Notes: generated by a model not told the origin, from the sequence alone. A DNA stretch of 6,629 nucleotides from Bradyrhizobium sp. (GCA_028290165.1 JAQGKJ010000395.1:1-6629); one strand, 5' to 3'; shown: positions 1 through 6,622, counted from the stretch's first letter. A program made the numbers and translations.

Positions 1-253
1 CGACGCGATTGTTGCCGCGACGGTCCGGCATCATCAGCGTCTTTTCGTCGTGAACCCGGACGACGCCGGACAGATCGCCGCGCGGCGAGCAATCCAGCCC
101 CTCCGGCCCGCAGGTTGCGAGCGCCGCAAACGGCGACTTGTCGATCAGCACGCGATATTGCGGCGTGATCCGGTCGGCGACCTTGACGGTCGACGCCGCG
201 TTCGGCTCGCCGTAGATCGCTTGAAGCTGTTCGATCGTCGTAATGATCGTCAC
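1..253 (-). CDS. Pyridoxamine 5'-phosphate oxidase-like FMN-binding protein (5' part only)
   Basis: The gene starts with GTG at 253-251 and runs off the left edge after 84 codons, so only the N-terminal part is visible. A clear AGGAG (265-261) sits 7 bases upstream of the GTG and supports this start. The visible protein has a short helix-like lead (TIEQLQAIYGEP, about residues 6-17), then TPQYRVLIDKSPFAALAT (30-47), GPEGLDCSPRGD (49-60) and PDRRGNNR (76-83). This pattern is typical of the split-barrel, flavin-binding PPOX family, in particular the subgroup annotated as MSMEG_1061 or DR2398 type. Members bind FMN or a related flavin cofactor, but the substrate of this subgroup is generally unknown, so no reaction is assigned. 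It follows phnN by 55 bases on the same strand and may be the last cistron of the phn transcript or have its own promoter. No signal peptide or membrane segment is seen. The family call is fairly firm; a link to phosphonate use is only inference from position. Confidence 0.82.
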   Translation of the reverse strand, partial: MTIITTIEQLQAIYGEPNAASTVKVADRITPQYRVLIDKSPFAALATCGPEGLDCSPRGDLSGVVRVHDEKTLMMPDRRGNNRV

Positions 254-260
254 AGCCGTT

Positions 261-265
261 CTCCT
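261..265 (-). promoter_or_regulatory. Shine-Dalgarno site of the FMN-binding-protein gene
   Basis: The minus strand reads AGGAG here, 7 bases before the GTG codon at 253-251. It is the main reason for choosing a GTG start, because no ATG lies nearby in frame. Confidence 0.7.
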
Positions 266-278
266 GATCTTGCGCGCC

Positions 279-292
279 CCGGGACAACCCGG
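279..292 (-). other. Short hairpin in the gap after phnN
   Basis: On the minus strand CCGGG (292-288) and CCCGG (283-279) can pair around a 4-base TTGT loop. It lies in the only gap of notable size in the window (254-308), between phnN and the FMN-binding-protein gene. The stem is only 5 pairs and no T run follows, so it is not a convincing intrinsic terminator. It could be a weak attenuator or mRNA-processing element, or chance in GC-rich DNA. Confidence 0.25.
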
Positions 293-308
293 CGTCCGGC
301 CGCTCGCG

Positions 309-893
309 TCAATCGCCTTTGATAATTTGCACGAACTCGCCCGCCTGGTCCTCGACGCTGCCGACATTGATAATGGTGACATCGGGCGCGGCCTGGGCCT
401 CATCGACGGCGCGGGAAAGCCGGTGCTCGATCGGTCCGTCACTGCCGCGCCCCCGCGCGGCCAGCCGCTGGGTGAGAATTTCGGGCGGCGCCGTGATCGA
501 TACCACGGTGACGTCGGCGTAGGCGCGGCGCATGGCGTCAACCACCGTGCGCGATACATTGGCGACTACGGTGCACCCGGCGCGGAGTTCGTCATCGATC
601 GCGCGAGGCAATGCGTAACAATGGCCATGCGCTTCCCAATGCATCGCAAACTCGTCCCGCGCGATCCCCTGCTGAAAGGCCTCAAGGCTTATTTGCTGAT
701 TGTCCTCGAAGCGTGACGCTTCCCGCGTCACCACGCGGCGCGCAAAAACGATATGGCCGTCATCGGCGCATGCGGCTTGCGCCAGCCCGATCAGCGTGTC
801 CTTGCCGGCACCGCTCGGACCGACCACCAGGATCAGTCGGCCGGGTCCGATGGCGGCCGGACGATGATCCGATATGGCCGGGGTTTGCGTCAC
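309..893 (-). CDS. phnN: Ribose 1,5-bisphosphate phosphokinase PhnN
   Basis: PhnN uses ATP to convert ribose 1,5-bisphosphate to PRPP, feeding the sugar left after C-P cleavage back into nucleotide and amino-acid synthesis; it acts in the cytoplasm. The 194-residue protein has the guanylate-kinase-like fold pattern of the family. It has a P-loop GPSGAGKDT (25-33), RRVVTR (52-57), the substrate-side motif FAMHWEAHGHCYALP (82-96), NVSR (112-115) and a basic lid-like segment RLAARGR (143-149). Guanylate kinase itself is the nearest alternative, but the WEAHGHxYALP motif and the operon context favour PhnN. The start is GTG at 893-891, sharing bases with the phnM stop (GTGA), so translation is probably coupled to phnM. 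A GAAGGA stretch lies about 11 bases upstream. The 16 residues before the first beta strand are poorly conserved in type, so an exact start is slightly uncertain. It is the last phn gene in the run. Confidence 0.95.
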   Translation of the reverse strand: MTQTPAISDHRPAAIGPGRLILVVGPSGAGKDTLIGLAQAACADDGHIVFARRVVTREASRFEDNQQISLEAFQQGIARDEFAMHWEAHGHCYALPRAIDDELRAGCTVVANVSRTVVDAMRRAYADVTVVSITAPPEILTQRLAARGRGSDGPIEHRLSRAVDEAQAAPDVTIINVGSVEDQAGEFVQIIKGD

Positions 894-2065
894 GCCACGC
901 GATGTCCTTCTCGCCAGACGCAGCGTACCACCGGGACATCGCGGGCCACGTGCACACGGATCAGGTCGGCGCGCTTGCCGACCGTAATCTCGCCGCGGTC
1001 GGTGAGGCCAACCGCTTCGGCCGGCGTCTTGGTGACGGTTCGGATGGCGGAGGCGAGATCGATGGTCCGAACGCGCTGCGGCAGCTGCAGCGCCGCCATC
1101 AACAGGCTCGAGGGGATGTAGTCGGACGACAGAATGTCCAACAGGCCCTCGTGAGCGAGATCGACGGCGGCGATGTTGCCGGAATGCGAGCCGCCGCGCA
1201 CCACGTTGGGCGCACCCATCAGGATGCCGATGCCGGCCTGGTGCAGCCCGCGCGCGGCCTCGATGGTGGTCGGAAATTCCGCCACCGAGACGCGGTCGCG
1301 GATGGCATCGATGACGTTCTCGTCCGTGGTGTCGTCGTGGCTGGCGAGCGGGATCTCATATTGCTGCGCCAGCGCCACGATCGCGCGCATGTTGGTCGCC
1401 GCGTGCGCTTTCTGGTACGCGAAGCGCCTTTCGAACAGGATGTCGAGTTGGGCGTCGGTCATGCCGGCGCCCTTGCCGCGATAATAGTCGCGGAGCTTGG
1501 CCTCGTCGCGAAACTGACGTTGTCCCGGCGTATGGTCCATCAGCGACATCAGCCGCACATCCGGACGCCCGATCAGCTCTTTGGCCTCCTCGACCACGCT
1601 CGGCATCGGGATTTCGCAACGCAGATGCAGGAAATGATCCGACCGCAGCAGGTTGGCGTCGCGCGCCGATGAAATCGCCTCCGCCAGCACGCCCGCCCTG
1701 CCATCGACTTCCTCGGCGCCATCCTCGCGCCAGACCCGCAACGAATCCAGCACCGTGGTGATACCTGATGTCGCCAGTTGCCCGTCATAGGAGACGACGG
1801 CGGCGATCGGATCCCAGAACACTTTTGGGCGCGGCACGTAATGCGCTTCGAGGTGATCGGTGTGCAGCTCGATCAGGCCGGGCATGATCAAATCGCCGGC
1901 CGCGTCCGCGCTGCCATTTGGCGAGCCGCCTTCGCCGATTTCGGCGATACGGCCGTCGGCAAAGGCGATCCAGCCGCGCTCGATGACACGATCCGCCAGG
2001 ATAATCCTGGCGTTGCCAATAATGGTATCGGAACCGGTCGAAGTCATCTCACCGTCTTTCTTCAT
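890..2065 (-). CDS. phnM: Alpha-D-ribose 1-methylphosphonate 5-triphosphate diphosphatase PhnM
   Basis: PhnM removes pyrophosphate from 5-triphosphoribosyl 1-phosphonate to give 5-phosphoribosyl 1-phosphonate, the substrate of PhnJ. It belongs to the amidohydrolase superfamily and acts in the cytoplasm. The 391-residue protein shows a small N-terminal beta domain with an NARIILADRVI strand (18-28), then the strand-1 metal motif HTDHLE (68-73, His68 and His71 as ligands). Further likely ligands or catalytic residues lie in SHDD (242-245) and in SSDYIP (313-318). The C-terminal GEITVGKRADLIRV (358-371) is the usual end of the amidohydrolase beta sandwich. Length is slightly above the E. coli protein (378). 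The ATG at 2065-2063 overlaps the phnL stop in an ATGA, but no Shine-Dalgarno precedes it. A second ATG at 2047-2045 (residue 7, giving MTSTGSD) follows a purine-rich stretch and could be the true start, making a 385-residue protein. Its stop overlaps the phnN start. Confidence 0.96.
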   Translation of the reverse strand: MKKDGEMTSTGSDTIIGNARIILADRVIERGWIAFADGRIAEIGEGGSPNGSADAAGDLIMPGLIELHTDHLEAHYVPRPKVFWDPIAAVVSYDGQLATSGITTVLDSLRVWREDGAEEVDGRAGVLAEAISSARDANLLRSDHFLHLRCEIPMPSVVEEAKELIGRPDVRLMSLMDHTPGQRQFRDEAKLRDYYRGKGAGMTDAQLDILFERRFAYQKAHAATNMRAIVALAQQYEIPLASHDDTTDENVIDAIRDRVSVAEFPTTIEAARGLHQAGIGILMGAPNVVRGGSHSGNIAAVDLAHEGLLDILSSDYIPSSLLMAALQLPQRVRTIDLASAIRTVTKTPAEAVGLTDRGEITVGKRADLIRVHVARDVPVVRCVWREGHRVA

Positions 2066-2760
2066 GCCGCTGCGGCAAACGATGTCACGTCGACGACCCG
2101 GTCGGCGATCAGCTTGCGTATCTCATCGTCGTGGACAATGGCGACCATGGCAACACCCGCGCGCTTCTTTTCGTCGATCAGATCGACCACCACGGCGCGA
2201 TTGGCGGCATCGAGCGAGGCGGTCGGTTCGTCGAGCAGCAGGATCGGCAGGTCGGAAATGAATCCGCGGGCGATGTTGACGCGCTGCTGCTCGCCGCCCG
2301 AGAACGTCGAGGGCGGCAGCGCCCACAGCCGTTCGGGGATGTTGAGACGGCGTAGCAGCGCGTGAGCTCGTTCTCGCGCCTCGGAGCGAGCCACCCCGAT
2401 CGCAATCAGCGGCTCGGTCACCACGTCTGACGTCGCAACCCTCGGCACCGCCCGCAGGAACTGGCTGACATAGCCGATCGTGGTGCGACGAACACTGAGA
2501 ATTTGCCGCGGCTCGGCCTTGGCAAGATCGATCTGGACACCCTCGTGACGGATACCGATCCGGCCGTCATCGCAGCGGTAGTTGCCGAAAATCATTTTCA
2601 GGATCGACGATTTTCCGGCACCCGAGGGACCGGACAGCACCACGCACTCGCCGGCTTCGACCTGAAGCGAAACGCCGCGCACCACGGGAAGCTGCACGCC
2701 GCCCTGCAAGTGCATTGTAAAAGTCTTTTCCGCGTCGGTGATTTCGATCATCGTAGTCAT
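2062..2760 (-). CDS. phnL: C-P lyase ABC-type ATPase subunit PhnL
   Basis: PhnL is an ABC-family nucleotide-binding protein that has no membrane partner. It is needed with PhnG, PhnH and PhnI for joining ATP to the phosphonate, and has been seen bound with PhnK on the C-P lyase core. The 232-residue protein has a Walker A GPSGAGKS (44-51), Q-loop Gln100 in YVSQ, signature TFSGGEQQR (152-160), Walker B ILLLDEP (173-179), the D-loop SLD (182-184) and the switch His210. All the ATPase residues are present. Sequence is of the LolD/MacB-like type of ABC ATPase, but the RCDDG segment (62-66), the size and the position between phnK and phnM identify PhnL. It starts 9 bases after the phnK stop with no good Shine-Dalgarno, so it may depend on ribosomes arriving from phnK. 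An in-frame ATG at codon 4 is an alternative start. Its TGA overlaps the first phnM ATG. Confidence 0.95.
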   Translation of the reverse strand: MTTMIEITDAEKTFTMHLQGGVQLPVVRGVSLQVEAGECVVLSGPSGAGKSSILKMIFGNYRCDDGRIGIRHEGVQIDLAKAEPRQILSVRRTTIGYVSQFLRAVPRVATSDVVTEPLIAIGVARSEARERAHALLRRLNIPERLWALPPSTFSGGEQQRVNIARGFISDLPILLLDEPTASLDAANRAVVVDLIDEKKRAGVAMVAIVHDDEIRKLIADRVVDVTSFAAAA

Positions 2761-2769
2761 TGGCTTAGC

Positions 2770-3570
2770 TCATGCCGGCAAAATCGAGGAGACGAGCAAC
2801 TGGGTATAGGGCTCGCGGGGATCGTCGAGCACCTGGTCGGTCAGCCCGGTCTCGATGACGCGCCCGCCCTTCATGACCATGACGCGATGCGACAACAGTC
2901 GCGCCACCGCGAGATCATGGGTGACGACGATGGCGGCCAGGTTCAATTCACTCACCAGATTGCGCAGGAGATCGAGCAGGCGCGCCTGTACCGATACGTC
3001 GAGCCCGCCGGTCGGCTCATCCATGAACACCAGCCGCGGTTCGGTGACCAGATTGCGCGCGATCTGCAATCGCTGCCGCATGCCGCCCGAATAGGTGCGT
3101 GGCGCATCGTCGATACGCCCGAGGTCGATTTCGACACGCTCCAGCCAGGACGAGGCCGTGTTCCGGATATTGCCATAGTTGTTCCAGCCCACCGCCATCA
3201 GCCGCTCGCCGACATTGGCGCCCGCCGACACCGCCATCCGCAGCCCCAGCGCAGGATCCTGGTGCACATAGCCCCAGTCGGTGCGAAACAGAAAGCGCCG
3301 CTCGGCTTCGCCGAGGGCAGCGAGATCGTGCATCACCCCGTCGCGCATCCGATACGACACACGGCCAGCGCTCGGAGCGAGTTGGGCCGACAGCAATTGC
3401 AGTAGCGTGGTTTTCCCCGAGCCGGACTCGCCGACAACAGCCAGCACCTCGCCGGGATAAAGCGCGAAGGATATGTCATGGCAGGCGACGATCCGGCCGT
3501 AGCTCTTGCTCAGCTGGTCCGCAGTCAGCAGGGGTTGGTCGCGATCCCCAGCGCTTGCATTCTCAGCCAT
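2770..3570 (-). CDS. phnK: C-P lyase ABC-type ATPase subunit PhnK
   Basis: PhnK is the second soluble ABC ATPase of the system. It binds the PhnGHIJ core at PhnJ, and its ATPase cycle is thought to open the complex for substrate exchange. From the chosen start the protein has 266 residues, close to the family length of about 250. It has a Walker A GESGSGKT (47-54), Q-loop YVHQD (101-105), signature TYSGGMRQR (159-167), Walker B RLVFMDEP (179-186), D-loop GGLD (188-191) and switch His218, all intact. The sequence resembles the Dpp/Opp peptide-transporter ATPases, including a C-terminal DDPREPYTQLL (249-259), but there are no permease genes here and its place after phnJ identifies PhnK. The ATG at 3570-3568 is preceded by AAGGAG (3583-3578) with 7 bases between. 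The frame stays open for 56 more codons upstream, but that stretch lies inside phnJ and has no ABC-domain character. The gene overlaps the end of phnJ by 8 bases. Confidence 0.95.
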   Translation of the reverse strand: MAENASAGDRDQPLLTADQLSKSYGRIVACHDISFALYPGEVLAVVGESGSGKTTLLQLLSAQLAPSAGRVSYRMRDGVMHDLAALGEAERRFLFRTDWGYVHQDPALGLRMAVSAGANVGERLMAVGWNNYGNIRNTASSWLERVEIDLGRIDDAPRTYSGGMRQRLQIARNLVTEPRLVFMDEPTGGLDVSVQARLLDLLRNLVSELNLAAIVVTHDLAVARLLSHRVMVMKGGRVIETGLTDQVLDDPREPYTQLLVSSILPA

Positions 3571-4447
3571 GCGCCCTCTCCTTGTGCGGAGCCGCGCTTT
3601 CGGTGCCGCGATGACCCTCACTTTGACGGGTTTCGCAATAATCGGTGTCGGAGCAGACAAACATCCGGCCACCTCTGTCGTCGGTGACGATTTCATCAAG
3701 GTAGGAATCCGCCGCCCCGCATAGTGCGCACGGCGCATCGAAGCGGTAGCGGGTGAACGGATGATCCTCGAAATCCAGCGACACCACCGACGTATGCGGC
3801 GGGATCGCGTAAATGCGCTTCTCGCGGCCGGCGCCGAATAGCTGCAGCGCCGGACAATCGTCCATCTTCGGATTGTCGAATTTCGGCGTCGGCGATGGAT
3901 CCATGACGTAGCGGGCGTTCACCTTCACCGGATAGGCATAGGAGGTCGCGATGTGCCCGAAGCGGGCGATGTCCTCGGAGAGTTTCACATGCATCAGGCC
4001 GTATTCGCCGAGCGCATGCATGCGGCGCGTCTCTGTCTCGCGCGGCTCGAGGAAACGTAAGGGCTCTGGGATCGGCACCTGATAGACCAGCACCTGCCCG
4101 CCATGCAGCGGCGCCTCGGGAATCCGGTGCCGGGTCTGGATCACGGTGGCGTCCATAGTAGAGGTCGTGGTCGCAACACCTGCGGTCTTGGCAAAAAACT
4201 TGCGTATCGAAATTGCGTTGGTGGTGTCGTCGGAGCCCTGATCGATCACCTTCAGCACGTCGTCAGGACCGAGGATCGCCGCCGTCACCTGCACGCCGCC
4301 GGTGCCCCAGCCATAGGGCATCGGCATTTCGCGGCTGGCGAACGGCACCTGATAACCGGGGATCGCGATCGCTTTCAGGATGGCCCGGCGGATCATCCGT
4401 TTGGTCTGCTCGTCGAGATAGGCGAAGTTGTAGGCCGGCGCGTTCAT
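3563..4447 (-). CDS. phnJ: Radical-SAM C-P lyase PhnJ (alpha-D-ribose 1-methylphosphonate 5-phosphate C-P lyase)
   Basis: PhnJ cleaves the carbon-phosphorus bond of 5-phosphoribosyl 1-phosphonate, using S-adenosylmethionine and a 4Fe-4S cluster, to give the alkane and ribose 1,2-cyclic phosphate 5-phosphate. It is the catalytic subunit of the PhnGHIJ core. The 294-residue protein keeps the family's unusual cluster motif near the C terminus: Cys240, Cys243, Cys265 and Cys271 (spacing C-x2-C-x21-C-x5-C), matching the E. coli cysteines 241, 244, 266 and 272. Gly31 in IPGYQVPF corresponds to the E. coli Gly32 proposed as radical site. The segments REMPMPYGWGTGG (39-51), TRHRIPE (105-111) and EPLRFLEPRETETR (128-141) are strongly conserved. 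A fifth cysteine is present at 198 in NPKMDDCPAL. The tail after Cys271 is about a dozen residues longer than in E. coli and overlaps the phnK start. The ATG overlaps the phnI stop (ATGA) and follows a strong AGGAGG. Confidence 0.98.
   Translation of the reverse strand: MNAPAYNFAYLDEQTKRMIRRAILKAIAIPGYQVPFASREMPMPYGWGTGGVQVTAAILGPDDVLKVIDQGSDDTTNAISIRKFFAKTAGVATTTSTMDATVIQTRHRIPEAPLHGGQVLVYQVPIPEPLRFLEPRETETRRMHALGEYGLMHVKLSEDIARFGHIATSYAYPVKVNARYVMDPSPTPKFDNPKMDDCPALQLFGAGREKRIYAIPPHTSVVSLDFEDHPFTRYRFDAPCALCGAADSYLDEIVTDDRGGRMFVCSDTDYCETRQSEGHRGTESAAPHKERAHG
3578..3583 (-). promoter_or_regulatory. Shine-Dalgarno site of phnK
   Basis: The minus strand reads AAGGAG inside the last codons of phnJ, 7 bases before the ATG at 3570-3568. 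It decides the phnK start against the longer open frame that reaches back into phnJ. Confidence 0.7.
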
Positions 4448-5550
4448 TCGGCGGCCTCCTGCAGTTCGGGAGACGCATCCGCCGTTTCGGAAAACTCCTT
4501 GCGCAGTTTGCGCAGCAGACCGAGTTCGGACTGGAAGTCGACGTAATGCGGCAGCTTGAGATGCTCGACAAAGCCGGTCGCCTGCACATTGTCCGAATGC
4601 GACATCACGAATTCTTCGTCCTGCGCAGGAGCGACAACTTCTTCACCGAGTTCGCGGGCGCGCAAGGCGCGGTCCACCAATGCCATCGACATGGTCTTGC
4701 GCTCGCTTTGCCCGAAGGCAAGCCCGTAGCCGCGGGTAAAGCACGGCGCCTCGGTGGCCGAGCCCTTGAACTGATTGACCATCTGGCATTCGGTCAGCGC
4801 GATCGGGCCGAGCGGCACGGCGAAACCGACATCCTCGGCCAAAAATTCCACCTCGACCTCGCCGAAGCGGATTTCGCCGGCAAAGGGATGGTTGCGTCCG
4901 TAGCCACGCTGCGACGAGTAGCCAAGCGCCAGCAAGAAACCTTCGTCGGCGCGCGCCAGGTTCTGCAGCCGCAGATCGCGGTCGGCGGGGAAACTGAGGG
5001 GCTCGCGCGTGAGATCGCCCACCGGCGTATCGGCGTCGGATTGCGGCGAAGGTTCGATCAGGCCGTCGCGGCCGAGAATGTCGGTGACGCGCGGCATCGC
5101 CTCAGGCGAAGCGTCCGATGTCGCTGGCGATTCGGGCTCGAACCCTTCGGCCAGTTGCGGGTCCAGCAGGCGATGGGTGTAATCGAAGGTCGGGCCCAGG
5201 ATCTGGCCACCCGGAATGTCCTTGAAGGTCGAGGAAATCCGGCGGCGCACCTGCATCTCGCCGGTATCGACCGGCTCGGTTGCGCCGAAGCGCGGCAAGG
5301 TGGCACGGAAAGCGCGCACCAGGAAGATCGCCTCGATCATGTCGCCGCGTGCCTGTTTTATCGCGAGCGCCGCAAGCTCGCGGTCATACAGCGAGCCCTC
5401 AGCCATCACGCGATCGACGCCAAGGCTGAGTTGTTCGGAGATCTGCGCGAGCGAGACTTCCGGAACGTCGCGATCGCCGCGACGCTCATGTGCCAGCAGC
5501 CGATGAGCATTCTCGATGGCGCGCTCCCCGCCCTTGACCGCGACATACAT
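4444..5550 (-). CDS. phnI: C-P lyase core subunit PhnI (nucleosidase-type subunit)
   Basis: PhnI is the catalytic subunit of the first step, which replaces the adenine of ATP by the phosphonate to give 5-triphosphoribosyl 1-phosphonate; alone it behaves as a purine nucleosidase. It is also the largest structural subunit of the PhnGHIJ core. The 368-residue protein starts with the family hallmark MYVAVKGGERAI (1-12) and contains RRISSTFKDIPGGQILGPTFDYTHRLLD (103-130), YSSQRGYGRNHPFAGEIR (211-228), FTRGYGLAFGQSERK (271-285) and HLKLPHYVDFQ (330-340). His330 and His335 match the E. coli pair His328 and His333 that bind a metal at the PhnI-PhnJ interface. Residues about 134-178 are rich in Pro, Ser, Asp and Glu and look like the variable surface loop of this family. 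It begins 3 bases after the phnH stop, with GGGAG about 8 bases before the ATG, and its stop overlaps phnJ. Confidence 0.97.
   Translation of the reverse strand: MYVAVKGGERAIENAHRLLAHERRGDRDVPEVSLAQISEQLSLGVDRVMAEGSLYDRELAALAIKQARGDMIEAIFLVRAFRATLPRFGATEPVDTGEMQVRRRISSTFKDIPGGQILGPTFDYTHRLLDPQLAEGFEPESPATSDASPEAMPRVTDILGRDGLIEPSPQSDADTPVGDLTREPLSFPADRDLRLQNLARADEGFLLALGYSSQRGYGRNHPFAGEIRFGEVEVEFLAEDVGFAVPLGPIALTECQMVNQFKGSATEAPCFTRGYGLAFGQSERKTMSMALVDRALRARELGEEVVAPAQDEEFVMSHSDNVQATGFVEHLKLPHYVDFQSELGLLRKLRKEFSETADASPELQEAAE
4455..4460 (-). promoter_or_regulatory. Strong Shine-Dalgarno site of phnJ
   Basis: The minus strand reads AGGAGG within the last codons of phnI, 7 bases before the phnJ ATG. 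It is the best ribosome binding site in the window, so the catalytic subunit has strong initiation of its own besides coupling through the ATGA overlap. Confidence 0.75.
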
Positions 5551-5553
5551 GCT

Positions 5554-6162
5554 CTAGTCTCCCTTCGCGACGAGGCGCGTGGTGCGGGGTATCGCGACAA
5601 CGATATCGTCATGGACCAGCACGACGTCGATGCCGCGCGGAAACAGCCGGGCATTGATGGCAAGCCGTTCGAACAGGTTCGGAGGCTCGATGGTGGCCCG
5701 CAAAACGGCTTTGCCGTCGATCCCAGGGCCGCGCAATTCGAACCTTTCGCCTTGCGTCAGGCTTTCGACCTGCAGGATCAACGTGGTCGAGCGGTCGGGA
5801 TATTCGTTGCTGCCGAACGAAAAACGATCGAGGGCCGGGAGGGTTTTGGCAGCTCCGACAAGCGCAAAACTGCAGATCGACGAATCCGCATTGACAGGCG
5901 CGCCGGTGTGGAATTTGAGCCACTTTGTCAGGTCTGATGTTTCCGACATCTGCGGGTCCAGCCAGACCGGCGTGTCATGATCGAACAAGGTCAGCGCGAT
6001 CGCCGCGCTGCCGCGCATCATCGCGCCGGGCGTGCCGGCGGCAGCCGCGATGCGCTGGACGCTGCCGGGGCGCGCCATCGCATCCATTACCGAGCGGAAG
6101 GTCGATTGCGCCGACAACACCCTGTCCGCAAACCCGGCCGGCAGTTCGGCAACCGTTGTCAT
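5554..6162 (-). CDS. phnH: C-P lyase core subunit PhnH
   Basis: PhnH is a structural subunit of the PhnGHIJ core complex, with a fold related to PLP-dependent transferases but without the cofactor lysine; it is required for the ATP-phosphonate coupling step. The 202-residue protein shows the family segments TFRSVMDAMARPGSVQRI (21-38), LTLFDHDTPVWLD (57-69), EYPDRSTTLILQVESL (120-135), LRGPGIDG (143-150) and FPRGIDVVLV (174-183). Length is close to the E. coli protein (about 194). The ATG lies 10 bases after the phnG stop, with a GAGGG about 7 bases upstream. It ends with TAG 3 bases before phnI. No signal peptide or membrane segment is present, as expected for a cytoplasmic subunit. The assignment rests on the conserved segments together with the unbroken phnG-H-I-J order. 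Confidence 0.96.
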   Translation of the reverse strand: MTTVAELPAGFADRVLSAQSTFRSVMDAMARPGSVQRIAAAAGTPGAMMRGSAAIALTLFDHDTPVWLDPQMSETSDLTKWLKFHTGAPVNADSSICSFALVGAAKTLPALDRFSFGSNEYPDRSTTLILQVESLTQGERFELRGPGIDGKAVLRATIEPPNLFERLAINARLFPRGIDVVLVHDDIVVAIPRTTRLVAKGD

Positions 6163-6172
6163 CGTTCAGCCC

Positions 6173-6622
6173 TCACTCACCGCGCACCAGCGTGTAGAAA
6201 TCGACCCGCGTTGCCGCGGTCTCCGCAGCCTTCCGGTTTTGCTTCGAGATCATGGCGGCGCGCAGCGGCGCGAGCACGCATGCCTCCACCGCGTCGGCAA
6301 ACTCATTCGACTGCACCAGGGCATCGCAGAGTGCGATCAGCCGTGCCTTCTCGCGATCGCGGCCGAGCGTGTAACCAAAGCCGACCTCGCCGGTCGCAAG
6401 CCGCACCGCGGCGCGCGACACCGTGGCCTCGCCGAGATTGAACGGTGCGCCGTCGCCCCCGATGCGGCCGCGCACCATCATCAGGCCATTCTCCGGCTCG
6501 CGCAGGTTTTCGTGGGCCGGCTGCGCGACGGCGTCAAGATGCAAGGCAATCTCCGCCGTATCGCAATGCGCCAGCACCGCCATCGCGGCCTGCCGCCGCG
6601 CCTGTTTGCCGTCTTCGTCCAT
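6173..6622 (-). CDS. phnG: C-P lyase core subunit PhnG
   Basis: PhnG is the small subunit of the PhnGHIJ core; with PhnH, PhnI and PhnL it is needed to make 5-triphosphoribosyl 1-phosphonate. The 149-residue protein has the family pattern: RRQAAMAVLAH (9-19), MVRGRIGGDGAPFNLGEATVSRAAVRL (49-75), YTLGRDREKARLIALCDAL (84-102) and the C-terminal RVDFYTLVRG (139-148). Length equals that of the E. coli protein (about 150). The ATG at 6622-6620 gives a protein beginning MDEDGKQARRQ, which fits. However, the frame is still open for the last 7 bases of the window, no Shine-Dalgarno is visible, and a slightly earlier start outside the window is possible. It is the first phn gene seen; the promoter and any phnF-type regulator or PhoB site would lie beyond 6629. 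Confidence 0.94.
   Translation of the reverse strand: MDEDGKQARRQAAMAVLAHCDTAEIALHLDAVAQPAHENLREPENGLMMVRGRIGGDGAPFNLGEATVSRAAVRLATGEVGFGYTLGRDREKARLIALCDALVQSNEFADAVEACVLAPLRAAMISKQNRKAAETAATRVDFYTLVRGE

Noticed and set aside
611..1672. Plus-strand open frame of 353 codons
   Set aside because: It is antisense to phnM and phnN, has low-complexity Arg/His/Asp-rich translation and no family motif.
2503..3405. Plus-strand open frame of 300 codons
   Set aside because: It is antisense to phnL and phnK, and its His/Gln/Arg-rich translation shows no domain.
2062..3570. Two adjacent ABC ATPases read as an ABC transporter
   Set aside because: No permease or binding-protein gene is present, and the pair sits exactly where phnK and phnL belong, so they are soluble C-P lyase subunits and not transporter parts.
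3571..3738. 56-codon N-terminal extension of phnK
   Set aside because: The extension lies wholly inside phnJ in another frame, would give PhnK an unusual length, and a good ribosome binding site precedes the internal ATG at 3570.
4213..5937. Plus-strand open frame of 574 codons
   Set aside because: It lies antisense to phnI and phnH, which are unmistakable. Its translation is rich in Arg, Gly and Ala with no recognisable domain, as expected of a shadow frame in GC-rich coding DNA.
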